From assembly GCA_009760855.2 (NCBI GenBank), contig WPIO01000002.1, positions 3,311,001 to 3,375,000 of the forward strand: a DNA stretch of 64,000 nucleotides, written 5' to 3'. This document shows, in pieces, positions 46,240-61,200 of the stretch (the first letter of the stretch is position 1; every line of letters begins with the position of its first letter). The notes beneath the pieces were generated by a model. It did no database searches. It was given only the letters and a program-made list of their open reading frames with translations, and was not told the origin of the DNA. Made by a program: the position numbers and the translations under genes. The DNA comes from Cristatella mucedo. Lineage: Eukaryota; Bryozoa; Phylactolaemata; Cristatellidae.

Positions 46240-49200
46240 TTTTTAGTCATGTATAGCTGCCGAGTGAAAGTCTGTAGTGCCGACGTCCTATGCTATCGAA
46301 CGAAGCTAGCGCTGTCGCTACCCGAGTCTGCTGAAAACCTTCAATCGACGTCTGACAGCTTTACGGCAGCAACTTTTATTAACTGTACTCGCCCATGTGC
46401 AGACCCCTACAGTAGCAGACCACGCTTCCACCGATGGCGCGTCGGCCGAGGTACTGGCGCGGTAGGTGCGAAGCACAGCGCCGCCGCCCATTGGCTGGTG
46501 GTGCTGCAGCGGCTCAGAGGAATGCAGCGACTCAGAGCGAGCGATCCCGCCCTATTACCCTTATCGTCGATCTTTTATCGCAACATTGTGCTCCGCGTGG
46601 TGCTCTGCGGTCCGCCCTAACATTTTCTGCGTAACTTTTCATTCGACCGAAAAACCTGGCCGACCCAGTTAGCGATGGGCAAAGGGCTCCCAGTAATCGG
46701 CCAATGAGGGGGCTAAACCAGGACCTCGCCTTCGGTGGCTCATCGCAAGAGGGCTGAAAGGGACTACCCTGCCGCATGCTATCCGGTAGCCCTCTTCAAA
46801 GTTGATTTAGCCAAGCCCCCATCTTGATGCGTTTATCGATGAGATGGTCCAAGAAGTGCGATGTTTTGTGCTGAAGCAGGCCGGTCGATGAGCTTCCGGG
46901 TGGGGGAGGGGGGCTTAGCGTTATTAGTGACGCACAGCTGACTGGCAGCAGCGGTGGCATAGAATGCACTAAAGCCCTTCACGTGAGCTCATTTGATGGA
47001 GAGTTCCAATGCTGACAAAAGCTGAATCTGTTAATTCAAGAAGCAGCAAAGGTCCGCAAGACAAAAAAGCCTTTCATGCACAGAACTCCGTAAGAGACCA
47101 GCCAAGGATTATATTTTAATGGCTTGTGCTTTTCATGGCATTAGAGAAGCGAATTCTTAGCCATACTTTGAACTTCACCATATGCCAAGGACATAGGAAG
47201 GTTCCGGTTTCTATGAATAAAATCCAAGTGGTAATGTGGTTACCAAATGATCGATCACCCGAGAAAACTAAAAAAGTTTGTTGATTTAAAAACCTTATTT
47301 GTATAGCGGCAGAAGAGCTTTAATGACTACTACTGCCGATTGCAGTGGGCAATGCAGGATCGCCCACTGCAGGACTAGAACCCACCGTCTGGGTCGTTCG
47401 CTCGCACCTTACCACCTTGGCGAAGACTCTAGTGGAAGATCACAAAGCCAAAATTTAGCCGGAGGTCTGAGCTGCATTGGCAAACTATGGCTCTCAAAAA
47501 ATCCTAGAATGTAACACGATGCAGGTAGAGCTTGCCTAGTCTAAAATTTCAACATGAAACTTATTAGTTAACTGCTAACAATCGCCGCCAGACCGGACGT
47601 ACATGATCAACCTCACGAGTTCTCTGAGTCCGAGTTCTCTTCGAACTAGGTCTCCTGGCCCAGGTTAAGTCTGCTGTGGCCTATCATTTATCTTAGAGTC
47701 CGAGACTAGAACGCTATTGGCTGACTCCTTCCCATCCGATATTGCTCGCTACTGTCAATCGAAGCTTTAGTACTCAATTACCGCGGAGGAGCCGCCCATT
47801 CCCCTCCTTCGCCCAAAACGGTTGTAGGCGTTCCAGTTTCTGGGAGCCTGACTTCAGGTTTACTCGTTATTCACTTGTCAGATAGATTCGCCGGTATTGA
47901 TTGGCCTGCTTGCTAATTAATTGCTTATGAGCCCCCCATGCCACTGGTCCAGCTGTATCTCTGTGTCACTTGGCAGACCTCGGACTGCTTAACACTCTTT
48001 GCCGAACCGCGGCCGACAGATTGAGCCACAGTCTTTTGATTGTAATTAGGTCACGCTAACTTCTGGCATCGATGTGGTTTTAATATTTTACTTCGCAAAC
48101 TTGGTGGTTACCTGCAAAAAGAGTTAACACAATCAAGCGCTGCTACAAGGTGGGCTTGGCAATATTTACAGAAAATCGACAACGGCCTGGACGTTTTCGA
48201 AGAAGTCTGTTCTAAACTGGGCTTATTTGGTGACGAGATCGCCTACTTTGGACTTCGATATGAAGATAAGCACAAACTCCGGGTAAGCTGGGTGGGCGCA
48301 CTGTAGATGGCGACTCGTCATGCTACGAGCTTGCCTGTTTGATGTTTTCTATCCGAATGCTTACCGCTGAGATTGATTTGCTCGAAGAACTGACTCGTTT
48401 GAGCCTACTGAGAAAACCCGCGCGAGCAAATGCTGCTTGCTGCTGAAATGCCTGCCTCTGCACGCCGCCATCTTTCCGTTGTTTGCTCAGCGCTGGCTCG
48501 ACATGGAGGAACCTATCTGCAAACAGCTCAAAGGTGAGTCACTGCGACGGAAGGCAATCGAGGTATCTCCCGAGGGCGTGTAAGCTAGTGACCTATCGTT
48601 CTCACAACGGCTTCTCAAAAGCTGCTATGAGTTGCTAGGCCTTCCTTTTTTGGGCTCATAGCTCTGGGGTAGCTCAATTTATTATACTGTCATCTCTTTC
48701 TATCTTAATGCTCAGTGATCGGTAAATTTCACCCCTTATTTTTCTACTGTGGATATCTGCCTTTTCTTTTCATCCGTTTTCAGAATTTCTTGCAAATTCT
48801 CGATGTGCTCAATTACACCATTGCTGGTGAGCTAATCAATGTCACAGCATCGTTATTCAGTGTTTCATTTGGTATGTTTCTCTTCATTTTAACGATAGCA
48901 TACACTAGGCATGCAATTTATTAGATTACATTAGGCTAGAAATGTTCACCGCCTTGTATTAAGACCATTTTCAATTTCGGCATCTTATAAGCGTTCAATG
49001 AATTACTCACCTTTTTTAATGATAATAATAATACATTTGATATAGCGTCCTCGGAGAGCTCAGTCTCTTCCTAGGCACTTTACATATGCTGCAAAGAAAT
49101 CAGGTTTCTTGCCGTTCGCCAATCAAACCAATCTCCAATTTTTTTCAGTACCGCTCATAGGAGATTGCCATCGCACGTGTAAGCGATGCTCTAGACAGGA

Positions 49201-52200
49201 GGATAATAGCCATTTACCTTGCTTATGACACGTTCTCTATAGATTCCTCTAGCGACGGTTTTCGATTTTTCTTGGTCAATCAGGAAACGGCTGCTCTGCA
49301 GAGAAGTATTAGTCAGTTAAAATGTGTAACTTTTTTTAGCAATCAGATCAGTGGACAATCCTAATATTTTGATATCTTCAATAGCCTGATGAGCAGACTC
49401 ACAGCTCAAAAAATTTGCATAAACTTAATTATTGTGCACAGCTCCCAAGAGAACTTAGTTTCTATAGAGGCACTTTACATTAGGCAAGCGAATTACCCCT
49501 GGGCCAATCCAGGGCGTCAAGAGAGCTGTCTGCAGTCTGAGGCTTCGGCAGGAACCAGCTCGTTTAGAAGAACAATTTGATATTTACAGTATTGGAGCAC
49601 ACATCGATATACAAACATACGTAAATACGTGCACACTTACACAAACACACTCATACTCACACGCGCCCACACGCTCAATAGCAGTCCTAAGCTTGGTCAC
49701 ACACCACATTGACAATTTCCGACAGATTTTTGCAAATGTAATCTAAATATCCCTATTTAACGCGAGTTCTTGCAATAGAGAACTATTCCTCAAACTAAAA
49801 CCGAAGCTAACAAATAACATTTTACTCAAATAATTAAAAATGTAAAAACTTAGCTAAGTTTTCCTCAGACATTACGTAAAGCCGTTCAGGTTCGGATGCC
49901 ATTGAGGAACCCAGCAATATTCTTGATTAGTGATTACCATATGCATGGATGGAAGAGTCTGAAAGACAAGATATGTAGAGACCTTAATGGATTTGGAGAC
50001 TAGGTTATTTTATTAACAAACTTACTACTCACCAGTAGGATTGTTTAGACAGGGTTATTATACCTAAGTTGGTCCACGCATTTGCGGCATCCCATATCGA
50101 CATCTGCAACTCGCTGCTTGCTCGTTACCGGCCAGTGCAATCAGGCGCTTACAGCCGGTGCAAAACTCGGCAGCTAGGCTTGTCTGTCCTCAGCGTCGCA
50201 GTTGCCACATCATACCACTTTTCGCCGACCTGCATTGGCTACCAGTCAAGCAACGCATCGACTTTAAGGTTTTTCGCTCACAGTTAGGTCCCTTCATTCT
50301 TTGACTCCAGCCTGCCTATCAGATCTACTGCCCTACCAGGCTAAGCATCGTACCAACCGCTTGTTTGAATCTGTTTACCTATACCTCGTACAAACTTCAA
50401 ATCCTTTTGGAGATCGTGCCTTTACTTTGTGTGCTTATAAATTTTGAAACTTCTGACTTGCTTAACGACATCCTCTGACTTGACCACATTTAAAAAGAAA
50501 CTAAAAACGCACATATTTATGACAGCATTTAGCGGGTCCCTGAGATTCGACCTTTATGTGCTTATGCGTGCTGACACTGTGCATGCTGCCACTAACCACA
50601 CTTGCATGCTGACCTTTTGCATGTCACCCCTAACAATGTTAATTTTGTTATTTATTTAGTATGATGCCACTAACCATTTGATCGTGTTTCCTTTACAGCA
50701 AATTTAAAGTGTCTAGAAAAAGATTTATTTCTCTGGGAGTGCTTTATCGTGTGTAATTATTATTGTTATATATATATATATATATATGTATGTATTATAT
50801 ATACATATTTATATATTATTATTATCATTACAAGTGGCTGTGTCTTCTTGTATGCTTTGGCATGCTAGTCCAAGCATCATACCTATGTGTTTTTGAATGC
50901 TTTTCTAAGCATGATACCTTGGATATCGTTTGCTTTTGTTATTGCTTCTCTTTCAGGCAGTTGTAAAGCATATGGATGAAGATTTTGTTTTCTTAGGGCG
51001 TTGCATAGAGGACTTATTATTAATATAATTTCGTGCAGTCGGGGCAGGTCCCCTAATTTAATTTCCTGGTCACATTTCCTAGATTTTGAGGGGATTCAAG
51101 TGCTATATAGACGACAAGATTGGTTTATGGATTTAAGTTTTTCTGAATTAGTAAGAAGACTTTAAAGTGGTCTCATTTTACTTTTTTAATTTGTGTACAA
51201 TTCACCTATAGATTTTTAGGATCGCCGAGACTGGTTGTTCCTAATATTCAAAAGTTCAAAATCAAAACTAGGAGTAGAAGTAAACTATCAGGAGGTAAAG
51301 CAAGTCATTGGTAAAACAAAGGTTCAGTAAGAAACGTCAGAGCTTTTGCTAGAAGCGTACTTAATTAACTTCGTCCCCGGTCACTGCACCAAGCCTTGGC
51401 TGTAAGTTGAAGAATTGTGTGACAACTTCTTCGCTTATTTAACTGCCTCATTTGTATAGCGGCAGAAGAGCCTTATCGGCTATCATCACCGCTTGCAGTT
51501 GGCAATAATAAAATCACCTAACTGCAGGATTTGAACCCACGATCTCGTCTTGAAGAGCGAGCACCTTACCTCCTGGCTATCATGGCCCACGCTTAGCTAC
51601 ACAGTGATTTGATTTTCAAGTGTCGAGCTTTATCTTTGGTACATCAATCAGAAAAGTATGAAATTAAAACAATTTCTCGTGGTTTATTTTACTAGCGAAG
51701 TCAGACAAAGCAAAAATTTCAAAGTCAAAATTTTAATCTTTACAGGTGACACATTGCAGTGTCTAGAAAAAACAGAAAATTGGAGTGTGAGTATAACTTG
51801 TGTAGCATGCATAGGAGCAGCGTCAGTATCAGTAACGTCAAATGTCGATATCCATCCCCAATTAAGGCATTTATCTAATTTTTCATATTCCTCTACGTGT
51901 GCCCGTGCGTATTTGAGTGGGCACAGGTATATACATGTATATATACATGTATATAATACATGTATACGTGTATATAAAGTTCGCATACAGCACTACGTTA
52001 GCCAATATGCTCAAATGTATGCTCTCACCAATTTGCACTATGTTGTACAAAATATTTAATAATTACGATTAAAATAATTAGGAGTATCGAACTTCGACTT
52101 GAAAAAGTATAACGATTTCGTAAATCGACTGGATACAGGGATTATTGTAGTTCATATCAAGTTATTCAATTTAAGGCCGAGTTTAGCTTTTATGAGTATG

Positions 52201-55200
52201 CAGTTAAGCACGATCCAAAAAGTCTCAAGTCGATCATCAAACATTTCTGTAACAGCTTCTAGTTTAGCACCACGCACAGCAATCCTTTCGAATTTTTCTT
52301 GTAAATTATTTGTAAGTAAGGTCAACAGATTAAAGAGTCTATCCCCACTGTGACATCTAGTTTGAACTTTTAACTCTTATTATTTAAAGCTCTACTTCCT
52401 TAACATCATTGAAGTTCGTCATAGTTTGACCTCATCTTGATTTTTATCTCCCAGCCTAGGAAGGAAATCCACTAGCCCCGCAGACCTTAAATCTACTGTC
52501 CTCATTTTGAGATGGCTAGGTTGCTTCTACCCACCCTAAATACCATACTAAATGAGACTAACTCTAAATATCACACTAAATATATTTCCTTAACCTTAAT
52601 TTTAGTCCTGAATCCCAGAGGTAGGCCGTTATCAGATCACTAGTTAAAAAGTTCATGAGAGAATCGTAGAGTTTAAACAACTTCATCTCAGTCTCTTTTT
52701 TAATTTGCTCATCAAAGACATTCGAACTAGGTGTGGCAGAGCAGCTAAATGCTCATGTTACAACAACTAAGGTGGCAAGAAAACTCTTGTAACAATCAGA
52801 AAAAATCTTTCCGAAGAGACAGCATTACAGCAAATTCATCATGACCTCAGGATATTTTTTTCTAAAGTACGTAAAACGTTTGTAAAGAGAATTATTTTTC
52901 TTAATGCACTATTCAACTGTCTTATCATTATTATTAATGCTGACCTTACACCCTCTTCCCTCTCATTCTGCTGGATCTTACTGGGCCGTGATAGCCCAGA
53001 AGGTAAGGTGCTCGCTCTTCACGACCGAGGTCGTGGGTTTGAATACTGAAGCTGAGCGATTCTTTATTGCCAACTGCACGGGTAGTGATGACAGCCTATA
53101 AGGCTCTTCTGCTGCTATACAAATGAGGATGTTAAATCAGCTAAGAATTTTTTGTTTGCGTTCGATGCTAGTGATACAAAAGCCTTTCCTGAGTGTCTCG
53201 CCTGGGCATCACTGGCGTCTCGCTGCAGTTCTCCATGTCCAATCTTACCTATTAGGAGATTTCAGAGCTTCGGTGTCAACGGTCATCGGTCATCCGGTGA
53301 ATCTTTGAGGTTTGGGTTCTCATGGGAATCTGTTCCAAGTCCTATTTTTGATTATATGCTTTCAACATTGCCCATATCATCGCCACTTTCATTGCACTGT
53401 TTTTTAATAAAACACTCAGCTCTACCTGTACTTTGATCCCAGCCTGCCTACCAGTACCTTACACTCACTCATCTTACTTTTTTTCAGCTTGCAGTTCTGG
53501 CATTCACACCTAGGCAACAGTTAACTTTCTTAGACTTAAATGACAAAAAGACCAACCTAATAGATATGGGCAGGTCCAGTTTCGTTCACAAACTAGACAG
53601 CCACATCAAAACAGCTCAGCCGAAACTTTATTGTGGCCTCTGTGCAGAATGTCTGTTCCAGGAAGACCTTTTGCTACTTTACTGCATCGACTCTACCGTC
53701 AAGTATCTCTACTTTCAACCACAGAATATTGAGGAAACTCGGGTTTGCTTAGATAACAGGGTACCACCACTGAGATATTCCATGTATTTATAGAATTATA
53801 GACTTCTGTAACTTACTACTTGTAAATCTTCTTGCTTGTTTAAGGAGAAGAAGCTTGAGCATGCTCCAAAATATGGCAGTTAGGCTCGTCTCTCGTGAAC
53901 ATCAAAACTGCCATATTACACTACTTCTGATCGATCCACCAGCACGGGTTTCCCATCAAGCAAATATAAAGGTGGTCTGGCCATGTGTATGGATATGGGT
54001 GGTCGGGCGACCGAACTTCTGGGCGATAGGTGGGCAGGTCAGATGCGCTTTAGCAATGGTTGCCAATGCGTACCCATCCAAATGGCAATTGAGGGCTCTG
54101 TTGTGTGTGTGCCTTCGTGTGCACATATGTGCGAGCATACTTCTTTTTTATTAGTGGTAAGGCAAATGGGTATTAAATTTACCATAGGCAAACGAAATCA
54201 GGAACTTTGTAATGCATCCTGGGCATGATGACTTGTCGTAGGTCGTGATGGTTTCATAAGGATGTTCCACTCGTCGAAGTACAATCTAGATGAATGTTAG
54301 AGAACAGCATATGTGAGGTATCGCACACAAAATGCAAATAAATAGCGTGAAGAGGTTCTCGTAAGACTCATAAACTCACAATCTACGTACATGTAGACTT
54401 GTATTGAAAATGCAAACTTTTTTGTGGCCTGAACTGTAGATGAAGCAGATTGGATCGCAGAATCCTAAGTAAGTTGCTGAGTCCAAGCATATACACTGCT
54501 GCAGAAAGGCATGTATTTGTCCTTTGAAAATGATAATACCCTCTGATTATTTGGCATAATTTGTTTGTGTGGAGCCCTATGTGTGTTGCATTGAGTAAGG
54601 AAATGCTTTGAAACAGATAACTTGGCAGAATTATTATCCTTCTTGATAACGATGGCAGCGATCGTGAGTATTATTTATTTTCTCTTATATACACTACAGA
54701 TAGGAATTCATCTTCACTAAAGAATGAACGGTAACGAATGTATAGGTATTATCTTAACCATTATTAGCTATTCTGTTAGATAACTGGGTTACTTGTTCTA
54801 TACTTTTCCAATTAGCTAGCTAGGCAGGTCCTAATTTCCAACCACTAGGAGCAAACATTAAGTGACAGCATTCTTTGCTATCGCTGATATAGTAACTGAA
54901 TGTTGCATCCATTTCTCACATTTATGACTGATGAATGACATGACATCTTGATCTTTCAGGCGTTTTCCCAGTCACGCTGTCTTTTCGTGTGAAGTTCTAT
55001 CCTGCAGAACCATTATCCACAATGACCGACATAGCAAGGTAACACAATTTCGGCATTGTGAGTGTTCTGGGTTATTGGTATCTCTGGGTCAAGGCCAAGT
55101 TCAAGGCCAATCATTGTTTCGTGCACTTGTGATGCCATGGTCCTATAATGCTGAGAGACGTCTGCAGCTGCAGCACCTATTGCCATTGAACAAGTGCGAG

Positions 55201-58200
55201 TATGTGAATAGATTGTATCTCTTATGCTATGCCTACTAATGATATACTTTAAACGGCGATCAAGTAACGTGCTATTGGCAGGTATTGGCAACTCCTCAAA
55301 AGTTCTGCCTAAGGTCCTTGAAATATTTACGATTGCTTGCTTAGGTAAACTGCAGCGATGTGATGGAGCAACTTGTATCATTTGATTTGCAGAAACAGCA
55401 TCGTAGAGAATAATAATAATAATAATTTTGTAACAGCACCCTCAGAAAATTCAATCTCTTTCTAAGCACTTTACATACATCTGCTGCAAAAGGATGAGAT
55501 CGCATTGTTAGTGGTAGTACGCTTGCTCAATGACAACAAGCATAACATAGAGGTGACATGCACAAGTTCAGCATGCAAATATGGTTAGCGGCTGCATGCA
55601 CAGTGTCCGCAAGCATAAGCATGCAAAGGACAAATCACATGGAGCCACTAAATGCGGTGATGAATACGTTTGTTTGTAGCTTCTTTTTAAATGTGGTCAA
55701 GTCAGGGTTTGTCGTGATTCCAGTCTGTAGTGAGTTCCGGGCTTTGGAAGCATACGAACTAAAGGCTCGGTCCCCAAAGGATTTGAGGTTTGTATGAGGT
55801 AAAGATAAACAATTAGATTCCGAAAAGCAGGTGCTACGATGCTTAGTCTGGTGAGGGAATACATGTGATAGGTAGGCTGGAGCCAAAGAATGCATGGACC
55901 TAAAAGTGAGCGACAGAATCTTGAGGTCGATGCACTGCTTGACTAGAAGCCAGTACAGATCAGTTAGAAATGGTGTGATATAGTAACTGCGACCCTCACG
56001 ACAGACAAGCCTAGCTGCCGAGTTTTGCACCTGCTGTAAGCGCCTGATTGCACATGCCGGTAAGCCAGCAAGAAGTGAGTGAGTTACAGAAGTCAAGACG
56101 GGATTTTAAATGCATTGACCAATTTAGATGTGGTATTCCTGTCTAAACAAGCCCAAATTTAAACAATGTTATGTAGCTGAAAGTATGCAGACTTGACTGT
56201 GGAGCTGATGTGGTCGTCTAATGAAAGTTCACTTTGGAATAAAATACCTAGATTTCGTGCATAATCAACAGGATATACGCTGGCAGAGCCGATTTTGAGG
56301 TTAGCGTTTCCGATTTCTCAATCACACTTGGTTTTCCAATAAATCATATGCTGGTTTTATCATAATTCAATTACATAAAATTTGATGCCATCCCTGTGCT
56401 GAGGTCATCAATACATGCAGCAAGGGAGTTGAGGGAATTTGCCGTGCTGGAGGGCTCGGAAGGATCAAAACGATGGTACAACTGAGTGTCATTTGCACAG
56501 AAGTGAAAGCCTTGATCGTGCTTGTCAATCCCTTCGGCAAGTGAGCGAGTACACACCGTGAAAAGAACCGGACCTAGAACGGAGCCCAGAGGTACCATAT
56601 ACTTCAGAGGTTCCTCGGATGATCTTTGTCTATTCAAAAAAATTCTCTGGAGTCTCCCACTGAGATAGGACTTGAACCACTTCGGTGCAGTACCAGTGAT
56701 GCCGAGGCAAGAAGAGAGTCGCTCGATGAGGACTCGGTTATTGATAGTATCAAAAGCTGCCGAATAATCGAGCAAAACAAGCAAAGAGACTCTACTGAAG
56801 TCTACATTCCTAAGAAGGTCGTTAAGCAGCCAAAACAATGCTGATTCTGTGGTGTTGTTAGCTCTAAAACACGACTGGAACTTAGTAGCAAGGTTTGAAG
56901 TTTCAAAATCTGAGTTCAGCTGATCTGCCACGACTCGTTCTAGCGTCTTTGATAGGAATGATAGAAGAAAGACTTGGCAGAAGCTGTATAAGTTCTCTTG
57001 GTCCAGTTTTGTTTTCTTCAGTAGTGGCCTGACTATAGCCTTTTCTTTTTGAAAGGTGCTGGGACATGGCTTGAAGATAATGACACATTTAGGATGTTAG
57101 TTATAGCATGGCAAGGCATGGCAGCAGCAGGTCTATGCATTTTAGAAGCAGGACAGTGGGGATAGGGTCTGGAGGACCTTTTTTGTCTTCTTTGAATGAG
57201 ATATGAACTTCAGGACTAGATCATTAGTAGCCTTCTTGAATATAGATATTGAACTGGTGCATGTAATTGAGATACAGGACTCCAGGGATATACTGCCACC
57301 CTAGAGATGGACTACCTGATCTTGTCTGTCTTGTTGACAAAGAGGCTAGAGAGGGGATCTGTTCCATCATCATAAGGATCACTAGGTAATGAGCTAACCT
57401 GGGTACCATTAAGGAGATGGTTGATCGTAGACATTAGCATTTTTGGATTGTGCATCTGCGGATCAACAATGTTTTGCAGAAGCGAGACTTGGCATTTGCT
57501 ATGATCGATTGGTACGATCTCCAGTAGTCCTGATAATGCCTGTTGATGGACAGTCAGTCCTAATCTTGTGTATGCTTTATCAAGCTTGGGCTTAGTAGAC
57601 CTAGCTCTCTTAATGTGTGTGGTAAACCATGGGCCGTCTGGGCAAGGGTGCACAGTGCGAGAAAGCCCTATAGTGAATAGATTCAGTAAGCACGAGATTG
57701 GGTACTAAATGTGTCAGAAATCCAATGGCAGGTATCAACGAGTTACAAATTCCGTGATGGGGCCTGCAACTGGCTACTTCTAGTGAGTAGTAGATCAAGG
57801 CTGAATATTAGAAAGTGCTGTAAAGTAGTTTAAAAATGTCCCCAATGTGTCGACTGTATACTAAAGGCCGAGGAGGCACATCAATGTCATTCATGCAAAA
57901 AGATTTGACACGTGTCGCCGAGTTTGGGTTCTTATTTAGAAAACCCTTGATATGCAAACTCATCGTTTTAGAATGTAACGATTGCCCCTGGACCTTCACC
58001 CATGAGTTAAGGTGCTTGATATTCACTACCCAGGTCGTAGGTTTGAGTACTGAAGTGAGCGATCTTTAATTGCCCTCTGAGAGTGGTGGTGATAGCCGTT
58101 AAGGCTCTTCTGTCGCTATACAAATGAGGCTTTTAAATCAGCTAACCTTATTAGCACGATTGGGCTAGTATCAGGAGTAAAATGACGATCAAAACATCTG

Positions 58201-61200
58201 TGCAACTTACTCCTGACTGACGGTGTAAACTCCCCAGATGTGATGACATGAAAAAAGAAGATACAAACTCACCAGACCCTCTTAACGTTTGCTCAGTCCG
58301 TGTGAATGATCCATTGTGTGCTTATGCTTTCTAAAATTCTGCAGTGTTATCTCTAAGCAATTGAAATCCTTCATTTTCAGAGTAGTTTAAGTGCCTATAA
58401 ATAAATTTAGTTCTTAGGTATCAATAAAAATCAATATAATAATCCTTATCAGTATGCCATTTTACAAACAGGCAAGCTGGGGCAAAGACTTCATTGTGCT
58501 GCATAATCTTTTGAGTGCATATCTAAAATGTGCGACTCTCTGAGAGCAAGAGAGCTAAATGTGTACAGCAGATAATAGATTTAATCTTAGTGCTTCGGAG
58601 GGGGCATGTGATCTTATCAGGAGCAAGGCGGTCTTAGCCTCACGAAATTAATTCCGCGTGAAATCGTATCCCTGTCCGAAGTGGCCCATGCATGGCCTAC
58701 TCATTTCAAGAGTGAGTCTGGCTTTATTCACGGTACGTTTTCTTCACAACGTGTATTGCTAGGAAAAGCATGCCGCTATCCGGTGAAGGATTTTATCAGG
58801 CGAGGCTATAGGCAGAGTCCACTATATCGCGATCTCCAGAGAAGATGCAGGGACATCTATTTGTTACAAACACTTAATTTTATCCACGTTGTGAATGGAT
58901 AGAACTGTCGAGTCATTGCCAGATAATAATAATAATAATAATAATAATAATTCATTTGATAAAGCGCCCTCAGAGAACTCAATCTCTCTCTAGGCGCTTT
59001 ACATTTGCTGCAAAGGGAAATGCAATTGAATGGTAAGTAAAATCATGCTTGAAAAACAAACAAAATGAATAATATGGTTAGGGATGACATGCACAGGGTC
59101 AGCATGCAAATGTGGTTAGTGGCAGCATGCACAGTGTCAGCACGCATACGCACATCAAGGACGAATCACAGGGACCCACTAAATGCTGTCCTAAATAGGT
59201 GTGTTTTTAAGTTCCTTTTAAATGTGGTCAGGTCAGGGGATGTTCTGACGCAGGTCGGGGGGGGGGGAGTTCCAGGCTTTGGGAGCATATGAACTAAATG
59301 CACGGTCTCCAAAGGATTTAAGGTTTGTATGAGGTATTTCTAGACTGTTGGATTCGGAAAAGCGGATGGTACTATGCTTGGCCTGATGGGATAGTGTACC
59401 TGACAGATAGGCTGGAGCCATAGAATGAAGGGACCTAAAAGTGAGCGACAAAACCTTGAAGTCAATCCGTTGCTTGACTGGTAGCCAGTGCAGGTCGGCG
59501 AGAAGTGAAGTAATGTGGCAACTGCGATGCTCACGAAAGACAAGCCTAGCTGCAGAGTTTTGCACCAGCTGCAATCGCCTTATCGCACATGCTGGTAGGC
59601 CAGTAAGCAGTGAGTTGCAGAAGTCGAGACGGGATGTCACGAATGCATGGACCAACTTGGACGTGGTATCTTTATCTAAACAAGCCCGAATTTTAGCAAT
59701 GTTGTGGAGCTGAAAATAGGCGGATTTGACTGTGGAGCTGATATGGTCGTCTAACGAGAGGTCGCTTTGGAATATGACAGATAGACAAGGTGCAAGCAAG
59801 TGCAAGGCATGTGGTCACTAACCGCATGCTGATCTATTGACCGAAGTGTCTTACTGCTCCATCTTTTTGTGCTGCTGCATCTAGCAAGTAGAGGCTCTTA
59901 GAAGCCAGCCTGAGTCCTGCTGAAGTGTCTGGTCTCGCAGCACTGGGGGTGCGTCTGGTTCTAGTTTAAATAGTGGGTGGCGTTTCTAGGCACTATCTGT
60001 ACATGCAAGTACGAAGAGACCTTGTTCACGGAAGGCTCATCTGTGAAGCTACCGAGCAAGCTGCTCTGGCAGCGTACATTGCACAAGGTGAGCCCAACTG
60101 CATTTTGTGTTGCCTATGTATACCCTATGTTTCTCGAGTACCGATACTATGACCTCACCGTGGTCATTCCATGTTGGTGTTCGGGTTGTGACTTGAGTGC
60201 ATTTTATTAGACATTTATATTAATTTAGTCATCTTATGCATTTACCTATGGAAGCATAAACGGCATGGGTCTGAAGATTGATGTGTTAATGCTCCTATCA
60301 TGTAGGCTTCAGGTCTGCGTTCTACTTGGTTTACTGGACAAATCGGTGAGGACTTTTGACAAGAAACCGTTCGATAACATGATTCAGCTGAGTAACACAA
60401 CATTTTTTTTAAAGCGAGTTGACCTTTGACTTTATGCAGGCGCCCACTCATAGGAGAGGGTATAAGAATGATAGGCCCCCTGTATGGCTGCAGCCCCTGT
60501 AGCCCTTATTGTGGTTATGTAGTTGTTGTAAGTGCAGCTTACCCATCTGGCTTAAATTGGTCTAGGCTTAAAACTGCTTGAACAGCATTTGTCGTTCGGG
60601 AAAAATTACTTGAATGCTGATTAAATGGCAGTTGATATATGCCTTATAGGCACCGTACCAAAGGAATCATTCTGATTGGCCATAAGTCCTTCGATCAAGG
60701 CTAGTGATCAAACTGTGTGCACAGCTCTGTCCGCTCAGCAAGTCACAGCTTAGTGCAGCCATTGGTCCTCTACCCTTTGGTCCATGCTGAACCTCGGCAT
60801 CCATCTACCTGATCATGTTTGGATCAAGACTCCTGCTCGAGCCATCGCCCTTCGCCCATTGCCATCGCCCTGTGGCAGCCATGAGTCTTGTCTTGATTTC
60901 CCGAAAGCAATGCTTCTCGAGTTCATTCTATCTGTTTCGTACCTAAAGAATCCGAGGCAGTGACGATTTCGACAACAAGTAGGATTTTTTACATGTGTAA
61001 TAGTATGTGTGATCAGTATTGGATGAGGCACTGTCTTGCTGTATCAGGGTCCGAACTGCTTCGATGTAAGCTATGGAGGGCAGTGGCTACTCTCAGCCAT
61101 GTCATTACGGTGTAGTTATGATTTGATGCAACTAATAGCCAGCAGGCTACTCTTGCCAATCTTGGCCGTTGAAGATCTACTTTTAAGAACCAAAAAACGT

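Larger units (their letters stand above)
45290..46650. promoter_or_regulatory. CpG-rich block over FERM exon 1 and early intron 1
   Basis: CpG dinucleotides are dense here (45300-46140 and 46250-46650) compared with the AT-leaning, CpG-poor surroundings. It spans the start codon and about 1.1 kb of intron 1. The long open frames inside it show no domain I recognise and are best explained by the scarcity of stop codons in GC-rich DNA. Confidence 0.5.

Noticed and set aside
46249-46634. 123-codon frame in the CpG-rich block
   Set aside because: GC-rich DNA lowers stop frequency; three overlapping frames are open and none shows a domain.
60960-61110. Possible FERM exon reading SDDFDNK
   Set aside because: A tempting GDYD-like match, but the acceptor is poor and the frame stops at once.
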